Part shown: one piece after another, positions 47,806 to 58,500 of the stretch
Layout: every line of letters starts with the position of its first letter
Numbering within the stretch: the first letter of the stretch is position 1
Source of the DNA: Sporolactobacillus sp. Y61
Lineage (GTDB): Bacteria > Bacillota > Bacilli > Bacillales > Sporolactobacillaceae
Length of the DNA: 64,000 nucleotides
NCBI RefSeq assembly: GCF_040529185.1
Contig: NZ_CP159510.1
Location: 2,046,001 to 2,110,000, forward strand
Direction: 5' to 3'
Made by a program: the position numbers and the translations under genes
Notes under the pieces: generated by a model
What the model was told of the DNA's origin: nothing
The model's database searches: none
Seen by the model: only the letters and a program-made list of their open reading frames with translations

Positions 47806-48195
47806 ATGTCCATTTCAATCAGCAACCCTTTTGGTCAAATTGATATTTCAACTGATGTCATCGCAAAAATTGTCGGAGGTGCAGCACTTGGCTGCTCCGG
47901 GATTGTCGGCATGGCTTCTAAAAATCAGCTGAAAGATGGCTTTACTGAACTGCTTAAGAAAGAAAATTTCAGTAAAGGGATTGTTGTGCACTTTAATGAT
48001 GCACAGAATCTGCTGATCGATATGTATATCATCGTCAGCTATGGAACAAGGATATCTGAAGTTGCCGTTCAGGTACAAAATAAGGTGAGGGCAACTTTGA
48101 ATGAGACGTTAGGTATTGATGCCGCTGAAATTAATGTATTTGTTCAAGGTGTCAGACTTGTGCCGGACAATGCGCCTGTAGAAGAGGATTCCTGA
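47806..48195 (+). CDS. yloU: Asp23/Gls24 family protein YloU
   Basis: 129 residues. The Asp23 domain is clear (GQIDISTDVIAKIVGGAALGCSGIVGMASK, split; VVHFNDAQNLLIDMYIIVSYGTRISEVAVQVQNKVRATL, split). The family is associated with envelope and stress. ATG 47806 is nine bases from GGAGG; GTG 47800 is less likely. Normally yloV, encoding the ATPase subunit of fatty acid kinase, follows; here sdaAB comes next, 23 bases downstream. Confidence 0.92.
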   Translation: MSISISNPFGQIDISTDVIAKIVGGAALGCSGIVGMASKNQLKDGFTELLKKENFSKGIVVHFNDAQNLLIDMYIIVSYGTRISEVAVQVQNKVRATLNETLGIDAAEINVFVQGVRLVPDNAPVEEDS

Positions 48196-48218
48196 GCCCC
48201 ATAAGGAGAGGACCTTAA

Positions 48219-48881
48219 ATGAAATATCGCAGTGTATTTGATATTATCGGGCCGGTCATGGTCGGACCTTCAAGTTCGCATACAGCAGGAGCCGTCAGCA
48301 TCGGCCGTACAGCAAGAATGCTGTTTGGAGAAAAGCCGGATCAAGTACAGGTAACTCTTTACGGTTCATTTGCTGAAACCTATAAAGGTCATGGGACAGA
48401 CGTTGCTATTGCCGGAGGATTGCTGGCCTTTGAACCGAATGACAGGAGATTACCTCAGGCAAGAACCCTGGCCAAAGAAGAGGGGATCGATATCTCTTTT
48501 GAAGCTGACAAAGTAACTCAGGTGGATCATCCGAATACAGCAAGATTGCATTTGTCGAAGGGTGAGGATCTGCTGGATTTGGTCGGCGTTTCCATCGGCG
48601 GCGGGAAAATCGAAATTATTGAGGTTGATGGATTTCCCATTTCACTGTCCGGCAGTAATCCGGCTCTGCTCGTTCTTCATCTTGATAAATATGGTGCTGT
48701 AGCGGAGGTAGCCAGAGTTATTGCCAGATATGAAATGAATATTTCTTACATGGAAGTCTCCCGCCAGGAAAAGGGTAGACTGGCTTTAATGGTTATCCAG
48801 ACGGATGAGGAGATTAATGAAAATCTTGCTGATGAGATTTCAGCACTTCCGAATATGCTTCATGTTGCGGTCCTGTCCTGA
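48219..48881 (+). CDS. sdaAB: L-serine dehydratase beta subunit
   Basis: 220 residues. It is the ACT-domain partner of the iron-sulfur L-serine deaminase. The N-terminal domain has SVFDIIGPVMVGPSSSHTAGAV and YGSFAETYKGHGTDVAIAGG; the C-terminal ACT domain follows (LLVLHLDKYGAVAEVARVIARYEMNISYMEVSRQ, split). AAGGAGAGG precedes ATG 48219. The catalytic subunit follows after 28 bases. Confidence 0.96.
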   Translation: MKYRSVFDIIGPVMVGPSSSHTAGAVSIGRTARMLFGEKPDQVQVTLYGSFAETYKGHGTDVAIAGGLLAFEPNDRRLPQARTLAKEEGIDISFEADKVTQVDHPNTARLHLSKGEDLLDLVGVSIGGGKIEIIEVDGFPISLSGSNPALLVLHLDKYGAVAEVARVIARYEMNISYMEVSRQEKGRLALMVIQTDEEINENLADEISALPNMLHVAVLS

Positions 48882-48909
48882 TCATAGATGAGATAGGGGG
48901 AGATGCGTC

Positions 48910-49812
48910 ATGTTCAGTACGGTTAAAGAACTTGTCAGTCAGGCTGAAGATCGCGGCCTGGCGATATCTGAAATGATGATTTTGTCAGAAACAGAAACAA
49001 CAGGAAAGAGCCGGGAAGCTGTCTTCTCCAGAATGGGACGGAATCTTGATGTGATGGAGAAGGCCGTAAATAGAGGAATACACGAAGACATCCGTTCGCA
49101 CTCCGGCCTGACAGGCGGAGACGCACGTTTGCTTCAGAAATATATCGATTCGGGGAAATCCCTTGCCGGCCGCACCTTGCTGGATGCCGTCAGCAAGGCC
49201 ATGGCAACGAATGAAGTCAATGCGGCAATGGGAATCATCTGTGCCACTCCGACTGCCGGATCAGCCGGAGTGGTCCCAGGTACATTATTTGGACTGAAGG
49301 AGAAAGTCCATCCGGACAGAGATCAGATGATCCGTTTTCTCTTTACGGCGGGTGCCTTCGGTTTTATTGTAGCAAACAACGCATCTATATCGGGCGCAGC
49401 CGGCGGATGCCAGGCTGAAGTTGGATCAGCAACGGGGATGGCAGCTGCAGCGACGGTTGAGATGGCCGGAGGCACGCCGGCACAGTCTGCCCATGCCATG
49501 GCCATCGCGCTTGGTAATATGCTTGGACTGATCTGCGATCCTGTTGCCGGTCTGGTTGAGGTCCCCTGCGTAAAAAGGAATGCGATTGGGGCTTCCAGTG
49601 CCATCGTTGCTGCAGATATGGCTCTTGCCGGCATTAAGAGCCGTATTCCCTGTGATGAAGTCATTGACGCTATGTATCAGGCCGGCCGGTTAATGCCGGC
49701 CGCGTTCAGGGAGACGGCTCAGGGCGGACTTGCTGCGACAAAAACCGGACAGGCACTGAAAGAAAAGATATTTGGACGGAAAATACAGCCGTCTGTGATG
49801 AAAAATTCATGA
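48910..49812 (+). CDS. sdaAA: L-serine dehydratase alpha (iron-sulfur) subunit
   Basis: 300 residues. Converts L-serine to pyruvate and ammonia. The [4Fe-4S] cysteines are carried in CATPTAGSAGVVPG, GGCQAEVGSA and CDPVAGLVEVPCVKRNAIG. SLAGRTLLDAV precedes them. ATG 48910 has GGGGGAG upstream. Its stop overlaps the recG start by four bases. Confidence 0.96.
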   Translation: MFSTVKELVSQAEDRGLAISEMMILSETETTGKSREAVFSRMGRNLDVMEKAVNRGIHEDIRSHSGLTGGDARLLQKYIDSGKSLAGRTLLDAVSKAMATNEVNAAMGIICATPTAGSAGVVPGTLFGLKEKVHPDRDQMIRFLFTAGAFGFIVANNASISGAAGGCQAEVGSATGMAAAATVEMAGGTPAQSAHAMAIALGNMLGLICDPVAGLVEVPCVKRNAIGASSAIVAADMALAGIKSRIPCDEVIDAMYQAGRLMPAAFRETAQGGLAATKTGQALKEKIFGRKIQPSVMKNS

Positions 49813-51857
49813 TACAGCAAAACAGCCAGACGGAAACAGTAGATAAGATAAAAGGCGTCGGTGAGAGCGCAGTATCGGCTTTAAAGCAGATGGGCATTCA
49901 GACACTGGAAGACCTCTTCTGTTATTATCCCTATCGTTACGACAACTACGAAATCAAGGATCTAACGACAGCCGCAGACGGCGAACATGTCACCGTTGCA
50001 GGGAAAGTCCAAAGTGCACCGCTTCTGACTTTTTATGCCAGAAAAAGATCCAGAATTTCTGTGCGAGTTTTGTGCGGACGGCAGCTGATCACAGTCATTG
50101 CCTTTAATCGACCGTATTTAAAAAGAAGTCTGAACTTTGGCGATCAGGTCACAGTAACAGGAAAATGGGAAAAATACCGTGCAGTGCTCACCGCATCAGA
50201 ATTTCATAAAGGGCTCAGACAAAACGAAGAGAGAATCGCCCCAGTGTATTCAGTCAGAGAAGGCCTGTCGGTCAGGAGAATGAGAAATATTGTCAGACAG
50301 GCCTTTCATCAGTTTCCTGATTATATCCATGAGTCACTGCCCCGGGACATGCTTTCCGCTTATAAACTGACCGGGCGAAAAGAAGCCGTTCACGAAATTC
50401 ATTTTCCTTCAGAGAGAACCAGACTGAAACAGGCCAGGAGAAGGCTCGTTTATGATGAATTTCTGAACTATGAATTAAAGATGCAAGGTTATAAACTAAG
50501 CAGACGAAAGGTTGAGCATGGAACGGCCATGACTCTGAAGCAGGATCAGATCGATAAATTTATCCATAGCCTGCCTTTTTCTCTGACTCACGCTCAAAGA
50601 CAGGTGATTCAGGAAATTATCGGCGATATGGCTTCAGAATTTGCGATGAACCGACTGCTGCAGGGCGATGTCGGATCAGGGAAAACCGTTGTCGCGGCAA
50701 TTGCGCTCTACGCAGCCGTGTCGGCCGGATTCCAGGGGGCGCTGATGGCTCCAACTGAAATTCTTGCTTCCCAGCATGCGGATCATCTTCAGAAACTGTT
50801 TGCCCCTTTTGATATCAGTACCGCGTTACTGACCGGTAACGTCCGGGGCAGGAAGAGAAGAATTTTACTGGACAATCTGAAAAACGGCAATATTGATATT
50901 CTTATCGGAACACATGCTCTGATTCAGGATGATGTCCATTTTCGTCAACTGGGGCTTGTCATAACGGATGAGCAGCACCGTTTTGGTGTAGAACAGCGAA
51001 AAAGACTTCGGGTCAAAGGAAAGGATCCGGATGTGCTGTACATGACTGCAACACCGATTCCCAGGACCCTTGCTCTGTCTGTTTTTGGCGACATGGATGT
51101 GTCCACCATCAATGAGCTCCCCGGAGGAAGAAAAAAAATCAGAACCTATTGGGTCAGGCATGAAATGATGCAACGAGTCATCAATTTTATTAAGAAGCAA
51201 TTACTTCAGGGGAAACAGGCTTACGTGATTTGTCCGTTGATCGAAGAGTCAGAACAGCTTGATGTCCAGAATGCACTTGACGTCCATGCTCATCTGTCTG
51301 CAGCATTGAGCGGATTTCAGGTTGGTTTGATGCATGGAAAACTCAGTGCGGAAGAGAAAGCCGAAGTCATGAACGGATTTGCCGGTAATAAAATTCGGGT
51401 ACTCGTCTCGACGACCGTAGTTGAGGTCGGTGTGAACGTGCCGAATGCGACACTGATGGTCATTTATGATGCAGATCGATTTGGACTTGCCCAGCTTCAT
51501 CAGCTGCGCGGCCGGGTTGGGCGCGGGTCTTCGCAGTCATATTGTATCCTCGTCGCCGATACCGGTTCTGAAACAGCAAAAGAAAAACTGAGGCTGATGA
51601 CAGAGACAACAGACGGGTTCAGACTGTCTGAGTCTGACCTGAAACTGCGCGGGCCCGGAGATTTTTTTGGAAAACTGCAAAGTGGGGTGCCTGATTTTAA
51701 ATTGGCGGATGTCGTCCACGATTTCCGTACGCTTCAGACCGCCAGGCGTGACGCGATGAGACTGGTTCGTGATCCGCATTTCTGGAAGGATGATTCGTTC
51801 CGCCTTCTTCGTCAGCCGTTAGTTGACGCCGGTATCATGGACCTACATCTCGATTAA
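49809..51857 (+). CDS. recG: ATP-dependent DNA helicase RecG
   Basis: 682 residues, the same length as in B. subtilis. Remodels stalled forks and branched DNA. The N-terminal wedge domain with OB fold (LEDLFCYYPYRYDNYEIKDL; HVTVAGKVQSAP) precedes the helicase core with GDVGSGKTVVAA, TDEQHRFG and MTATPIPRTLALSVFGD, and the C-terminal RHQLRGRVGRGSSQSYC-type motif VI (LHQLRGRVGRG). ATG 49809 overlaps the sdaAA stop. Confidence 0.97.
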   Translation: MIQQNSQTETVDKIKGVGESAVSALKQMGIQTLEDLFCYYPYRYDNYEIKDLTTAADGEHVTVAGKVQSAPLLTFYARKRSRISVRVLCGRQLITVIAFNRPYLKRSLNFGDQVTVTGKWEKYRAVLTASEFHKGLRQNEERIAPVYSVREGLSVRRMRNIVRQAFHQFPDYIHESLPRDMLSAYKLTGRKEAVHEIHFPSERTRLKQARRRLVYDEFLNYELKMQGYKLSRRKVEHGTAMTLKQDQIDKFIHSLPFSLTHAQRQVIQEIIGDMASEFAMNRLLQGDVGSGKTVVAAIALYAAVSAGFQGALMAPTEILASQHADHLQKLFAPFDISTALLTGNVRGRKRRILLDNLKNGNIDILIGTHALIQDDVHFRQLGLVITDEQHRFGVEQRKRLRVKGKDPDVLYMTATPIPRTLALSVFGDMDVSTINELPGGRKKIRTYWVRHEMMQRVINFIKKQLLQGKQAYVICPLIEESEQLDVQNALDVHAHLSAALSGFQVGLMHGKLSAEEKAEVMNGFAGNKIRVLVSTTVVEVGVNVPNATLMVIYDADRFGLAQLHQLRGRVGRGSSQSYCILVADTGSETAKEKLRLMTETTDGFRLSESDLKLRGPGDFFGKLQSGVPDFKLADVVHDFRTLQTARRDAMRLVRDPHFWKDDSFRLLRQPLVDAGIMDLHLD

Positions 51858-51908
51858 ATGTGACACCTTATGATGTGAATTTCGTATGTACGTGAGGACA
51901 CCGTCTCA

Positions 51909-51959
51909 TTCACCTGTGCCTGGAATTATGGTATACTTACTATTATTATCTGGTCTTAA
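51909..51959 (+). promoter_or_regulatory. fapR promoter with FapR operator
   Basis: A -10 TATACT (51932-51937) has a weak -35 TTCACC (51909-51914) 17 bases before. TTATTATCTGGTCTTAA (51943-51959) matches the known FapR box TTAGTACCNGGTCTTAA at most positions and covers the expected start site. The system is thus self-repressed and relieved by malonyl-CoA or malonyl-ACP. Confidence 0.75.
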
Positions 51960-52026
51960 CTCATGAATACGCATGCGTGTGATCCTGTGAAAGATCAGCG
52001 ATATATTTACCGGCGGTGTCATAGTA

Positions 52027-52602
52027 ATGAGGAAATCAAAACAGGACAGACAGGCTGCACTGAAACAAACCATACAGGATAATCCGTTTATCACTGATGA
52101 TGAACTGGCGCAACACTTTTCCGTCAGTGTACAGACGATCAGGCTGGATCGCCTGGAACTTTCCATTCCTGAACTCAGGGAAAGAATCAAACATGTGGCA
52201 AGAAAACAGTTTGATGAAGTAAAAGCCCTTCACAGAGAAGAAGTGATCGGTGAAATAATCGATTTACAGCTTGATCAATCCGCCATCTCTATATTGGATA
52301 TTAATCAGAATCATGTTTTTTCAAGAACAGGGATAGCAAGAGGCCATCATTTGTTTGCTCAGGCCAATTCACTGGCGGTGGCCGTAATCAATAATGATCT
52401 CGCTCTGACATCCAAAGCATCCATTCATTTCATACGACCCGTGAAGGCCGGGGAGCGTGTCGTTGCCAAGGCCAGAGTCGTCAAGAAAGAAAGAATTCGA
52501 ACGGTTGTTGAGGTGAACAGTTATGCGGGTCAGGATCACGTATTCAGAGGCATTTTTACTATGTTCCGTTCACATCGCAGTAAAGGTAAAGAAAAACGGT
52601 AA
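52027..52602 (+). CDS. fapR: Fatty acid and phospholipid synthesis repressor FapR
   Basis: 191 residues (188 in B. subtilis). The N-terminal DeoR-type helix-turn-helix ([20 protein letters not shown]) is followed by a linker helix and a hot-dog domain that binds malonyl-CoA ([23 protein letters not shown], split; [20 protein letters not shown]). A FapR box lies over its own promoter. It heads the fabD-fabG-acpP group, but plsX, usually between fapR and fabD, is absent from this site. Confidence 0.95.
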   Translation: MRKSKQDRQAALKQTIQDNPFITDDELAQHFSVSVQTIRLDRLELSIPELRERIKHVARKQFDEVKALHREEVIGEIIDLQLDQSAISILDINQNHVFSRTGIARGHHLFAQANSLAVAVINNDLALTSKASIHFIRPVKAGERVVAKARVVKKERIRTVVEVNSYAGQDHVFRGIFTMFRSHRSKGKEKR

Positions 52603-52652
52603 ATGATTACTACATAGATGAATGAGTTCATATGAAAACAGGAGGAAACAGC

Positions 52653-53597
52653 ATGGGCAAGATAGCATTTGTTTTTCCGGGACAGGGTTCGCAAAATGTC
52701 GGTATGGGGAAAGATCTGTTTGAGAGCTGCCCGAAAGCTGAAAAAATGTTCAGATCTGCTGACTCCCGGCTTGGCTTCCCGCTGTCCGACCTTATTTTTA
52801 ACGGTCCGGAGGAAAAGCTGAAGCGAACTGAGAATACGCAGCCGGCGCTGTTCACCGTCAGTGCCATATTATACAGACTGCTTTCAGAAAAAGGAGTGAA
52901 AGCTGATTATGTCGCCGGACACAGTTTGGGTGAGTATAGTGCGCTTTATGCGGCCGGTGTGTTCAGCCTTTCAGACGGCGTATATGCTGTCAGACAGAGA
53001 GGACTGCTGATGGAACAGGCTGTACCGGCCGGTGAGGGCACCATGGCTGCCGTACTGGGTCTTGATCCCGGAACGCTGGACCGGATATGTACCCAGGTCA
53101 CGCAGAAGGGCTCATCTGTCCAGATGGCGAATCTGAATGCTCCGGGTCAGATCGTAATATCCGGTACATTGGCCGGAGTTCAGACGGCGTCCCGTTTAGC
53201 TGAACAAGCAGGGGCAAGACGTGTGGTTCCCCTTGCTGTCAGCGGTCCTTTCCATTCTGCTCTGATGCGTCCGGCGGCAGATGCATTCCGCCGTGTGCTT
53301 GATGGTTTAACTGCCGGGAATGCTGATATTCCCGTAGTTGCAAACAGTACGGCTGAACTCGAAAAATCAAAAGAAGACATCATCCGCAATCTGGTGAAAC
53401 AACTTTATTCGCCCGTACGCTGGGTCGAATCCATTGAAAAACTACGCAGCCTGAATGTAGACACGTATATAGAGATCGGCCCCGGGCGTGTTCTTTCCGG
53501 ACTCATCAGAAAGATACACCGTGGTTGTACCCTACTACAGGTGAACGATCTGAAGAGTCTGGATGAGGTTGCGGAAAAACTGAAGGAGTGTGTATAA
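52653..53597 (+). CDS. fabD: Malonyl-CoA:ACP transacylase FabD
   Basis: 314 residues. Nucleophile S91 is in [16 protein letters not shown], with [11 protein letters not shown] at the N-terminus, catalytic His in GPFHSALM and [16 protein letters not shown] 52653 is six bases from GGAGGAA; the ATG at 52632 lies before that site. It overlaps the fabG ribosome-binding site. It supplies malonyl-ACP, the very ligand that releases FapR. Confidence 0.96.
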   Translation: MGKIAFVFPGQGSQNVGMGKDLFESCPKAEKMFRSADSRLGFPLSDLIFNGPEEKLKRTENTQPALFTVSAILYRLLSEKGVKADYVAGHSLGEYSALYAAGVFSLSDGVYAVRQRGLLMEQAVPAGEGTMAAVLGLDPGTLDRICTQVTQKGSSVQMANLNAPGQIVISGTLAGVQTASRLAEQAGARRVVPLAVSGPFHSALMRPAADAFRRVLDGLTAGNADIPVVANSTAELEKSKEDIIRNLVKQLYSPVRWVESIEKLRSLNVDTYIEIGPGRVLSGLIRKIHRGCTLLQVNDLKSLDEVAEKLKECV

Positions 53598-53599
53598 AA

Positions 53600-54346
53600 G
53601 TGGAGCTCAATGGAAAAGTTGCACTTGTAACGGGGGCGTCCAGAGGAATCGGGAAGGCCATCGCACTTGAGCTGGCCCGGCGAGGTGCCTCGATAGCGGT
53701 TAATTATGCGGGAAATCAGTCAAAAGCGGAAGAAACTGTTGCGGAGATCAAAGCGCTTAGCCGGGACGCCGCGGTCGTTCATTGCGATGTATCACAGGAG
53801 AATCAGGTTAAGGACATGATAAAATTCGTGATCCGGACATTTGGAACGCTTGATATTGTCGTAAATAACGCGGGCATTACACGGGACGGTCTGTTGATGA
53901 GAATGAAAGAAAAAGATTGGGATGCTGTTCTTGACATCAATCTGAAAGGCGTATTTCTGGTTACGAAAGCTGCACTGCGCCCGATGATGCGTCAGAGAAG
54001 CGGAAGGATTATCAACATCGCCTCTGTTGTCGGAATACTCGGAAATGCCGGGCAGGCGAATTACGTTGCCGCAAAATCAGGAGTGATTGGTCTGACAAAA
54101 TCTGCAGCAAGAGAAGTTGCTGCACGCGGGATCACAGTTAATGCTGTTGCCCCTGGTTTTATCACAACAGAAATGACGGAGCAGCTCTCCGATGAGGTCA
54201 AGGAACAGATGAAAAAGCAGATTCCCCTTCAGCGTCCGGGAACTCCGGAAGACGTTGCAAAGGCTGTCGCTTTTTTAGCCTCAAAAGACAGTAGCTATAT
54301 GACCGGTCAAATATTAAGTATTGACGGTGGTATGGCGATGCAATAA
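53600..54346 (+). CDS. fabG: 3-oxoacyl-ACP reductase FabG
   Basis: 248 residues, short-chain dehydrogenase. Cofactor loop [25 protein letters not shown], and the triad S142, Y155 and K159 ([20 protein letters not shown]) are intact. GTG 53600, after AAGGAG inside the fabD end, gives [15 protein letters not shown] 53588 overlaps that site. acpP follows after a 114-base gap containing a hairpin. Confidence 0.96.
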   Translation: MELNGKVALVTGASRGIGKAIALELARRGASIAVNYAGNQSKAEETVAEIKALSRDAAVVHCDVSQENQVKDMIKFVIRTFGTLDIVVNNAGITRDGLLMRMKEKDWDAVLDINLKGVFLVTKAALRPMMRQRSGRIINIASVVGILGNAGQANYVAAKSGVIGLTKSAAREVAARGITVNAVAPGFITTEMTEQLSDEVKEQMKKQIPLQRPGTPEDVAKAVAFLASKDSSYMTGQILSIDGGMAMQ

Positions 54347-54383
54347 AATAATTGAAGTATGCCCGGAGCTGTGATATGGATGC

Positions 54384-54430
54384 ACAGGAAAAACGGGTAT
54401 TGACCTAAAACAGTCTTTCCTGTCGCTTTT
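54384..54430 (+). terminator. Weak terminator-like hairpin between fabG and acpP
   Basis: ACAGGAAA (54384-54391) pairs with TTTCCTGT (54416-54423), then CGCTTTTATT. The loop is 24 bases, so this may attenuate rather than fully stop transcription into acpP. Confidence 0.4.
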
Positions 54431-54460
54431 ATTCGTGTATTCTTGAGGGGGGGTGAAAGC

Positions 54461-54703
54461 ATGGCAGAAAATGATGTGCTGGAACGGGTAAAAAAGATCG
54501 TCGTCGACAGACTTGGTGTTGATGAAGCAGATGTGAAACCGGAAGCTTCATTCAAAGAAGACCTCGACGCGGATTCATTGGACATCGTCGAACTTGTGAT
54601 GGAACTGGAAGATGAATTCAATCTGGAGATTTCAGATGAAGATGCAGAAAAAATACAGACCGTTGGTGATGTAGTGAATTACATACAGAGCCACGTATCA
54701 TGA
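54461..54703 (+). CDS. acpP: Acyl carrier protein
   Basis: 80 residues. The phosphopantetheine site is S39 in [20 protein letters not shown] (the DSL motif). ATG 54461 follows GAGGGGGGGTG. It has the acidic, helical make-up of ACP. It is followed by a strong terminator, so rnc is expressed from elsewhere or by read-through. Confidence 0.97.
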   Translation: MAENDVLERVKKIVVDRLGVDEADVKPEASFKEDLDADSLDIVELVMELEDEFNLEISDEDAEKIQTVGDVVNYIQSHVS

Positions 54704-54720
54704 CATGAGAAACGCACAAG

Positions 54721-54766
54721 CCCCGTTTTTATAAACCTGTTTATGAATACGGGGTCTTATTTTTTA
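54721..54766 (+). terminator. Intrinsic terminator after acpP
   Basis: CCCCGT (54721-54726) pairs with ACGGGG (54749-54754), with TTTATAAAC inner pairing, then TTATTTTTT. Confidence 0.85.
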
Positions 54767-54804
54767 CAGGCCTCTCATGTTACGGCAGATGGAGGTGATT
54801 TTGT

Positions 54805-55533
54805 TTGTCCGGTTCAAATAAACAGGATATAAGAGACAAAGAAACTCTGGCTCATATTGACCAGTTTCTGAAAGAGTTTTCTTTTACTTTTAAGAACAAG
54901 GATCTGCTTTATCAGGCTTTTACACATTCATCCTATGTGAATGAGCATCGCCAGGGTACTCAGAAAGATTATGAAAGACTGGAATTTCTCGGAGATGCGG
55001 TTCTCGAATTAATGGTGTCGCAGTACTTGTTTAAACATTTCCCCAATCTTTCAGAAGGAGATATGACAAAACTGAGGGCGGCCATTGTCTGTGAAACAGG
55101 ATGGGTCATGTTTGCCCATACGCTTTCTCTTGAAAATAAGATCTTTCTGGGGCGCGGTGAAGAATCCACAGGCGGACGCAATCGGCCGGGGTTATTGGCC
55201 GACGTATTTGAGGCGTTTGTCGGAGCATTATATCTCGATCAGGGATTGGCGGAGGTCAACAGATTTCTTGAGAGGGTTGTCTATCCTAAAATCGCTGATG
55301 GTACTTTTTCCCATGTGATGGATTTTAAAAGTCAGCTTCAGGAAACGGTTCAGAGTAAAGACCTTGGCCAGATTGATTATGACGTCACTCTGGAAAAGGG
55401 CTCGGCTCAGCATCGTGAATTTATTGCAAAAGTTCAGTTAAACGGTGAGGTCATGGGAAACGGTAAGGGACCGTCAAAAAAAGATGCGGAACAAAGTGCG
55501 GCACGGGAAGCACTTAAAAAGATCTCGGGGTAA
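54805..55533 (+). CDS. rnc: Ribonuclease III
   Basis: 242 residues. Cuts double-stranded RNA in rRNA and mRNA processing. The signature is [16 protein letters not shown] with catalytic acids there and in [16 protein letters not shown]; the C-terminal dsRNA-binding domain ends [21 protein letters not shown]. The start is TTG 54805 after GGAGGTG. Its stop codon lies in a 17-pair hairpin. Confidence 0.96.
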   Translation: MSGSNKQDIRDKETLAHIDQFLKEFSFTFKNKDLLYQAFTHSSYVNEHRQGTQKDYERLEFLGDAVLELMVSQYLFKHFPNLSEGDMTKLRAAIVCETGWVMFAHTLSLENKIFLGRGEESTGGRNRPGLLADVFEAFVGALYLDQGLAEVNRFLERVVYPKIADGTFSHVMDFKSQLQETVQSKDLGQIDYDVTLEKGSAQHREFIAKVQLNGEVMGNGKGPSKKDAEQSAAREALKKISG

Positions 55534-55568
55534 AGGAAGCAGCCGGGAAATCCCGGCTGTTTCCTTTA
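55531..55568 (+). terminator. 17-pair hairpin overlapping the rnc stop codon
   Basis: Bases 55531-55547 pair completely (one G-T) with 55552-55568, loop AAAT. The rnc TAA forms the base of the stem. No long T-run follows, so it may be an RNA-processing or stability element rather than a terminator. Confidence 0.55.
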
Positions 55569-55599
55569 CCGGCAGGAGAAGCAGAATGGAGGAATCAGG

Positions 55600-58500
55600 A
55601 TGTTTCTGAAAAGGCTGGATATCTCAGGTTTCAAGTCCTTTGCCGATAAAACATCCGTGACATTCGTTCCCGGAGTGACAGCTGTTGTCGGGCCAAACGG
55701 GAGCGGAAAGAGCAATATCACTGAAGCGATACGCTGGGTACTCGGCGAGCAGTCGGCAAAGTCGCTGCGCGGTTCGAAGATGGAGGATATTATCTTCTCC
55801 GGAAGTGACGCGCGAAAAGCAGTTAATATGGCGGAAGTGACGCTGACCCTTGACAATCGCGATCAGTACATCCCGCTGGACTACAGTGAAATCGTCGTCA
55901 CCCGGCGCGTATTCCGGTCGGGTGAAAGCGAATTTATGTTAAATCGTCAGAATTGCAGACTGAAAGATATTGTTGATCTGTTTATGGATTCAGGACTTGG
56001 GAAAGAAGCTTATTCTGTCATCGGACAGGGTAAAATAGATGAAATATTAAACAGCAAGTCGGAAGACAAGCGCAAAATATTTGAAGAAGCTGCCGGAGTA
56101 CTTAAATATAAACTGCGGAAGCAGGCGGCGGCGAAAAAGCTCGTCGATTCCGAAGATAATCTGAATCGGGTTGAAGATATTCTTCATGAATTGAAAAACA
56201 GGCTGGATCCCCTGGAAAAGCAGGCTTCTGTTGCCAAAGATTACCTTGCAAAGAAAGCAGAACTCAAGCAGGTAGATGTTGCACTGCTCGTGTATGATAT
56301 CGACCGGATTCATCACTCCTGGACGGAAAAGAAAAAGCGTGTTCAGGATCTGAATCGCCGCAAATCAGAACTTGAAAAAACGCTTCATGAGACAGAGGAG
56401 CGGTTCCAGACGATGAGAGAACGGCTTGATCATTTCGATCAGTCAATCGATGAGTGCCAGTCAAAACTGGCTGAAGCAGGAGAAAACCTCGAGAAAATTC
56501 TTGGCCGGCAGCATGTCCTGAAGGAAAGGAAACGACATACAGAAGGCAGTTCCCAGGACTTAAAAGAACGGATTGAACAGCTGACGCGTCAGCTGAAAGA
56601 AGAGCAGGAGCAGTATAAGAAAGCAGAAACTGTTTTTCTTGAAGAACGTGCGAAAATGCAGCGTCTCAATAAAAGTCTGAAGGAAAAGCAGACTAAATAT
56701 ACTGATTTTGACCAGAACCTTGACGAACAGATTGAAAAAGTGAAGGCTGAATATATTGACGTGTTAAATCAGCAGGCGTCTATGAGAAATGAGACCCGCT
56801 ATCTGAATGATCAGCATGCTTCCATCAGCCATAAGCGATCTCTGACTGATGAACAGATCCATGCAGCGTCTAAACGGGTCCAAGAAGCAGAATCCGGAAG
56901 ACAGCTGGCGGAACGGAAGCTGAAGGAGGCAACTGCAGAAGGGGACCTGCTGCGTAAAGCGTTAGATGATGCTGATTCTGCATTGGAGCAGCAGCACAAC
57001 CGTTACACAAAACAAAAGCATGCTCTTGAGAAAATTACCCGTTTCATTGATCAGGCGGAATCTAAAAAGGAAATGCTCGAAGCGCTGAAGGAAGATTATG
57101 CAGGCTTCTATCAGGGTGTCAGGATGGTTCTGAAAAACAGACACAGGTTGCAGGGTATATCCGGGGCTGTGGCCGAACTGATTCGTGTGGATCAGGCGTA
57201 CCAGACAGCTATTGAAGTCGCTCTTGGCGGCTCTTCCCAGAGCGTGGTGGTCGCCGATGAAGCATCGGGACGACGTGCCATTCATTTTCTCAGGAAGAAT
57301 CAGGCGGGTCGTGCCACGTTTCTTCCTTTATCGGTGATGCGGCCCCGTTTTCTTCCGGTGAATGAGCGAAGGCAGCTTGAGAAGAGATCCGGCTTTATCG
57401 GCACGGCCGACGAACTCGTTACGTGTGACGCGAAATACCTTACCGTCATCAGACATCTTTTAGGTTCGGTCATTATTGCCGAGACGCTGGAACAGGCGAA
57501 TCAGCTGGCCCATGTGATGGGATATAAATTCAGAATCGTCACGCTGGCCGGCGATGTTGTTTCTCCCGGCGGGGCCATGACAGGTGGAAGCCGGAAGAAG
57601 AATGGTTCAGGGCTGATTGGCAGAAACTCTGAGATTGAGACAATAAAAAACCAGCTCAGGGAAATGCGCACAAAAGTACGTGAACTGAAAGCGCAGTTTT
57701 CTGAATTAAAAAATACACTCTCTTCCGACGAGCTGAAAAGAGGGAAACTGGCTGATTCGCTGAAAAAAAATGATGAGAAAATGCAAAACCTCAGGTCCCA
57801 TCTGTTCGAGGCCGGTGCTGAAGAAAAAAGCAGCAGGGACAACTATCAATTACTGACCCGGGAACACGGTGATTATGCGGCTGAGGAAAATAAAATAAAC
57901 GCCAGACTCAATAAAATCAAGCGAATAACCGCCGAAAACGAGGAAAAAGAGCAGGCGCTGACGGCCAGAATCAATCAATTAACGGAAACCAGTCATCATC
58001 GAATGTCTGCAAGAAGTGCTCTGGAAAAAGAAATCACCGCCCTGAAGGTAGAGACAGCATCGCAGAATCAGATTGTGATTCATCAGCAGGAGACAGTCAA
58101 ACAGATGAAAGCACATGTCGAAGAGCTTACTGCCTCTATTGACGCACTCAGGTCATCTGCTGAAGGGGTAGATGCAGATCTGAGTGATCAGGTTCTGTCT
58201 GAAGAGAAATTAAGGATGGAGGCAGAGCGATCAAAGCGTGAAAAAGAACACCTTGCGGCATTATTGAAAGAGCGGAAAGCAAAGCGGACCGCTGATCATT
58301 CTGAAATTGCCGGGCTGGAGTCCGAAATGAAAAGGGACCGGGGAAAATATGATCATCTGACACAGGCCTTTCAGAATGAAAAGGTTGCTTTGGAGCGCCT
58401 TGACGTCCAGCTTGACCATTTACTCGATGCCCTCCGGGAAGATTACGAAATGACGATTGACAGAGCAAGGGAAAACTATCGGCTTAAGATCGATCCTGAG

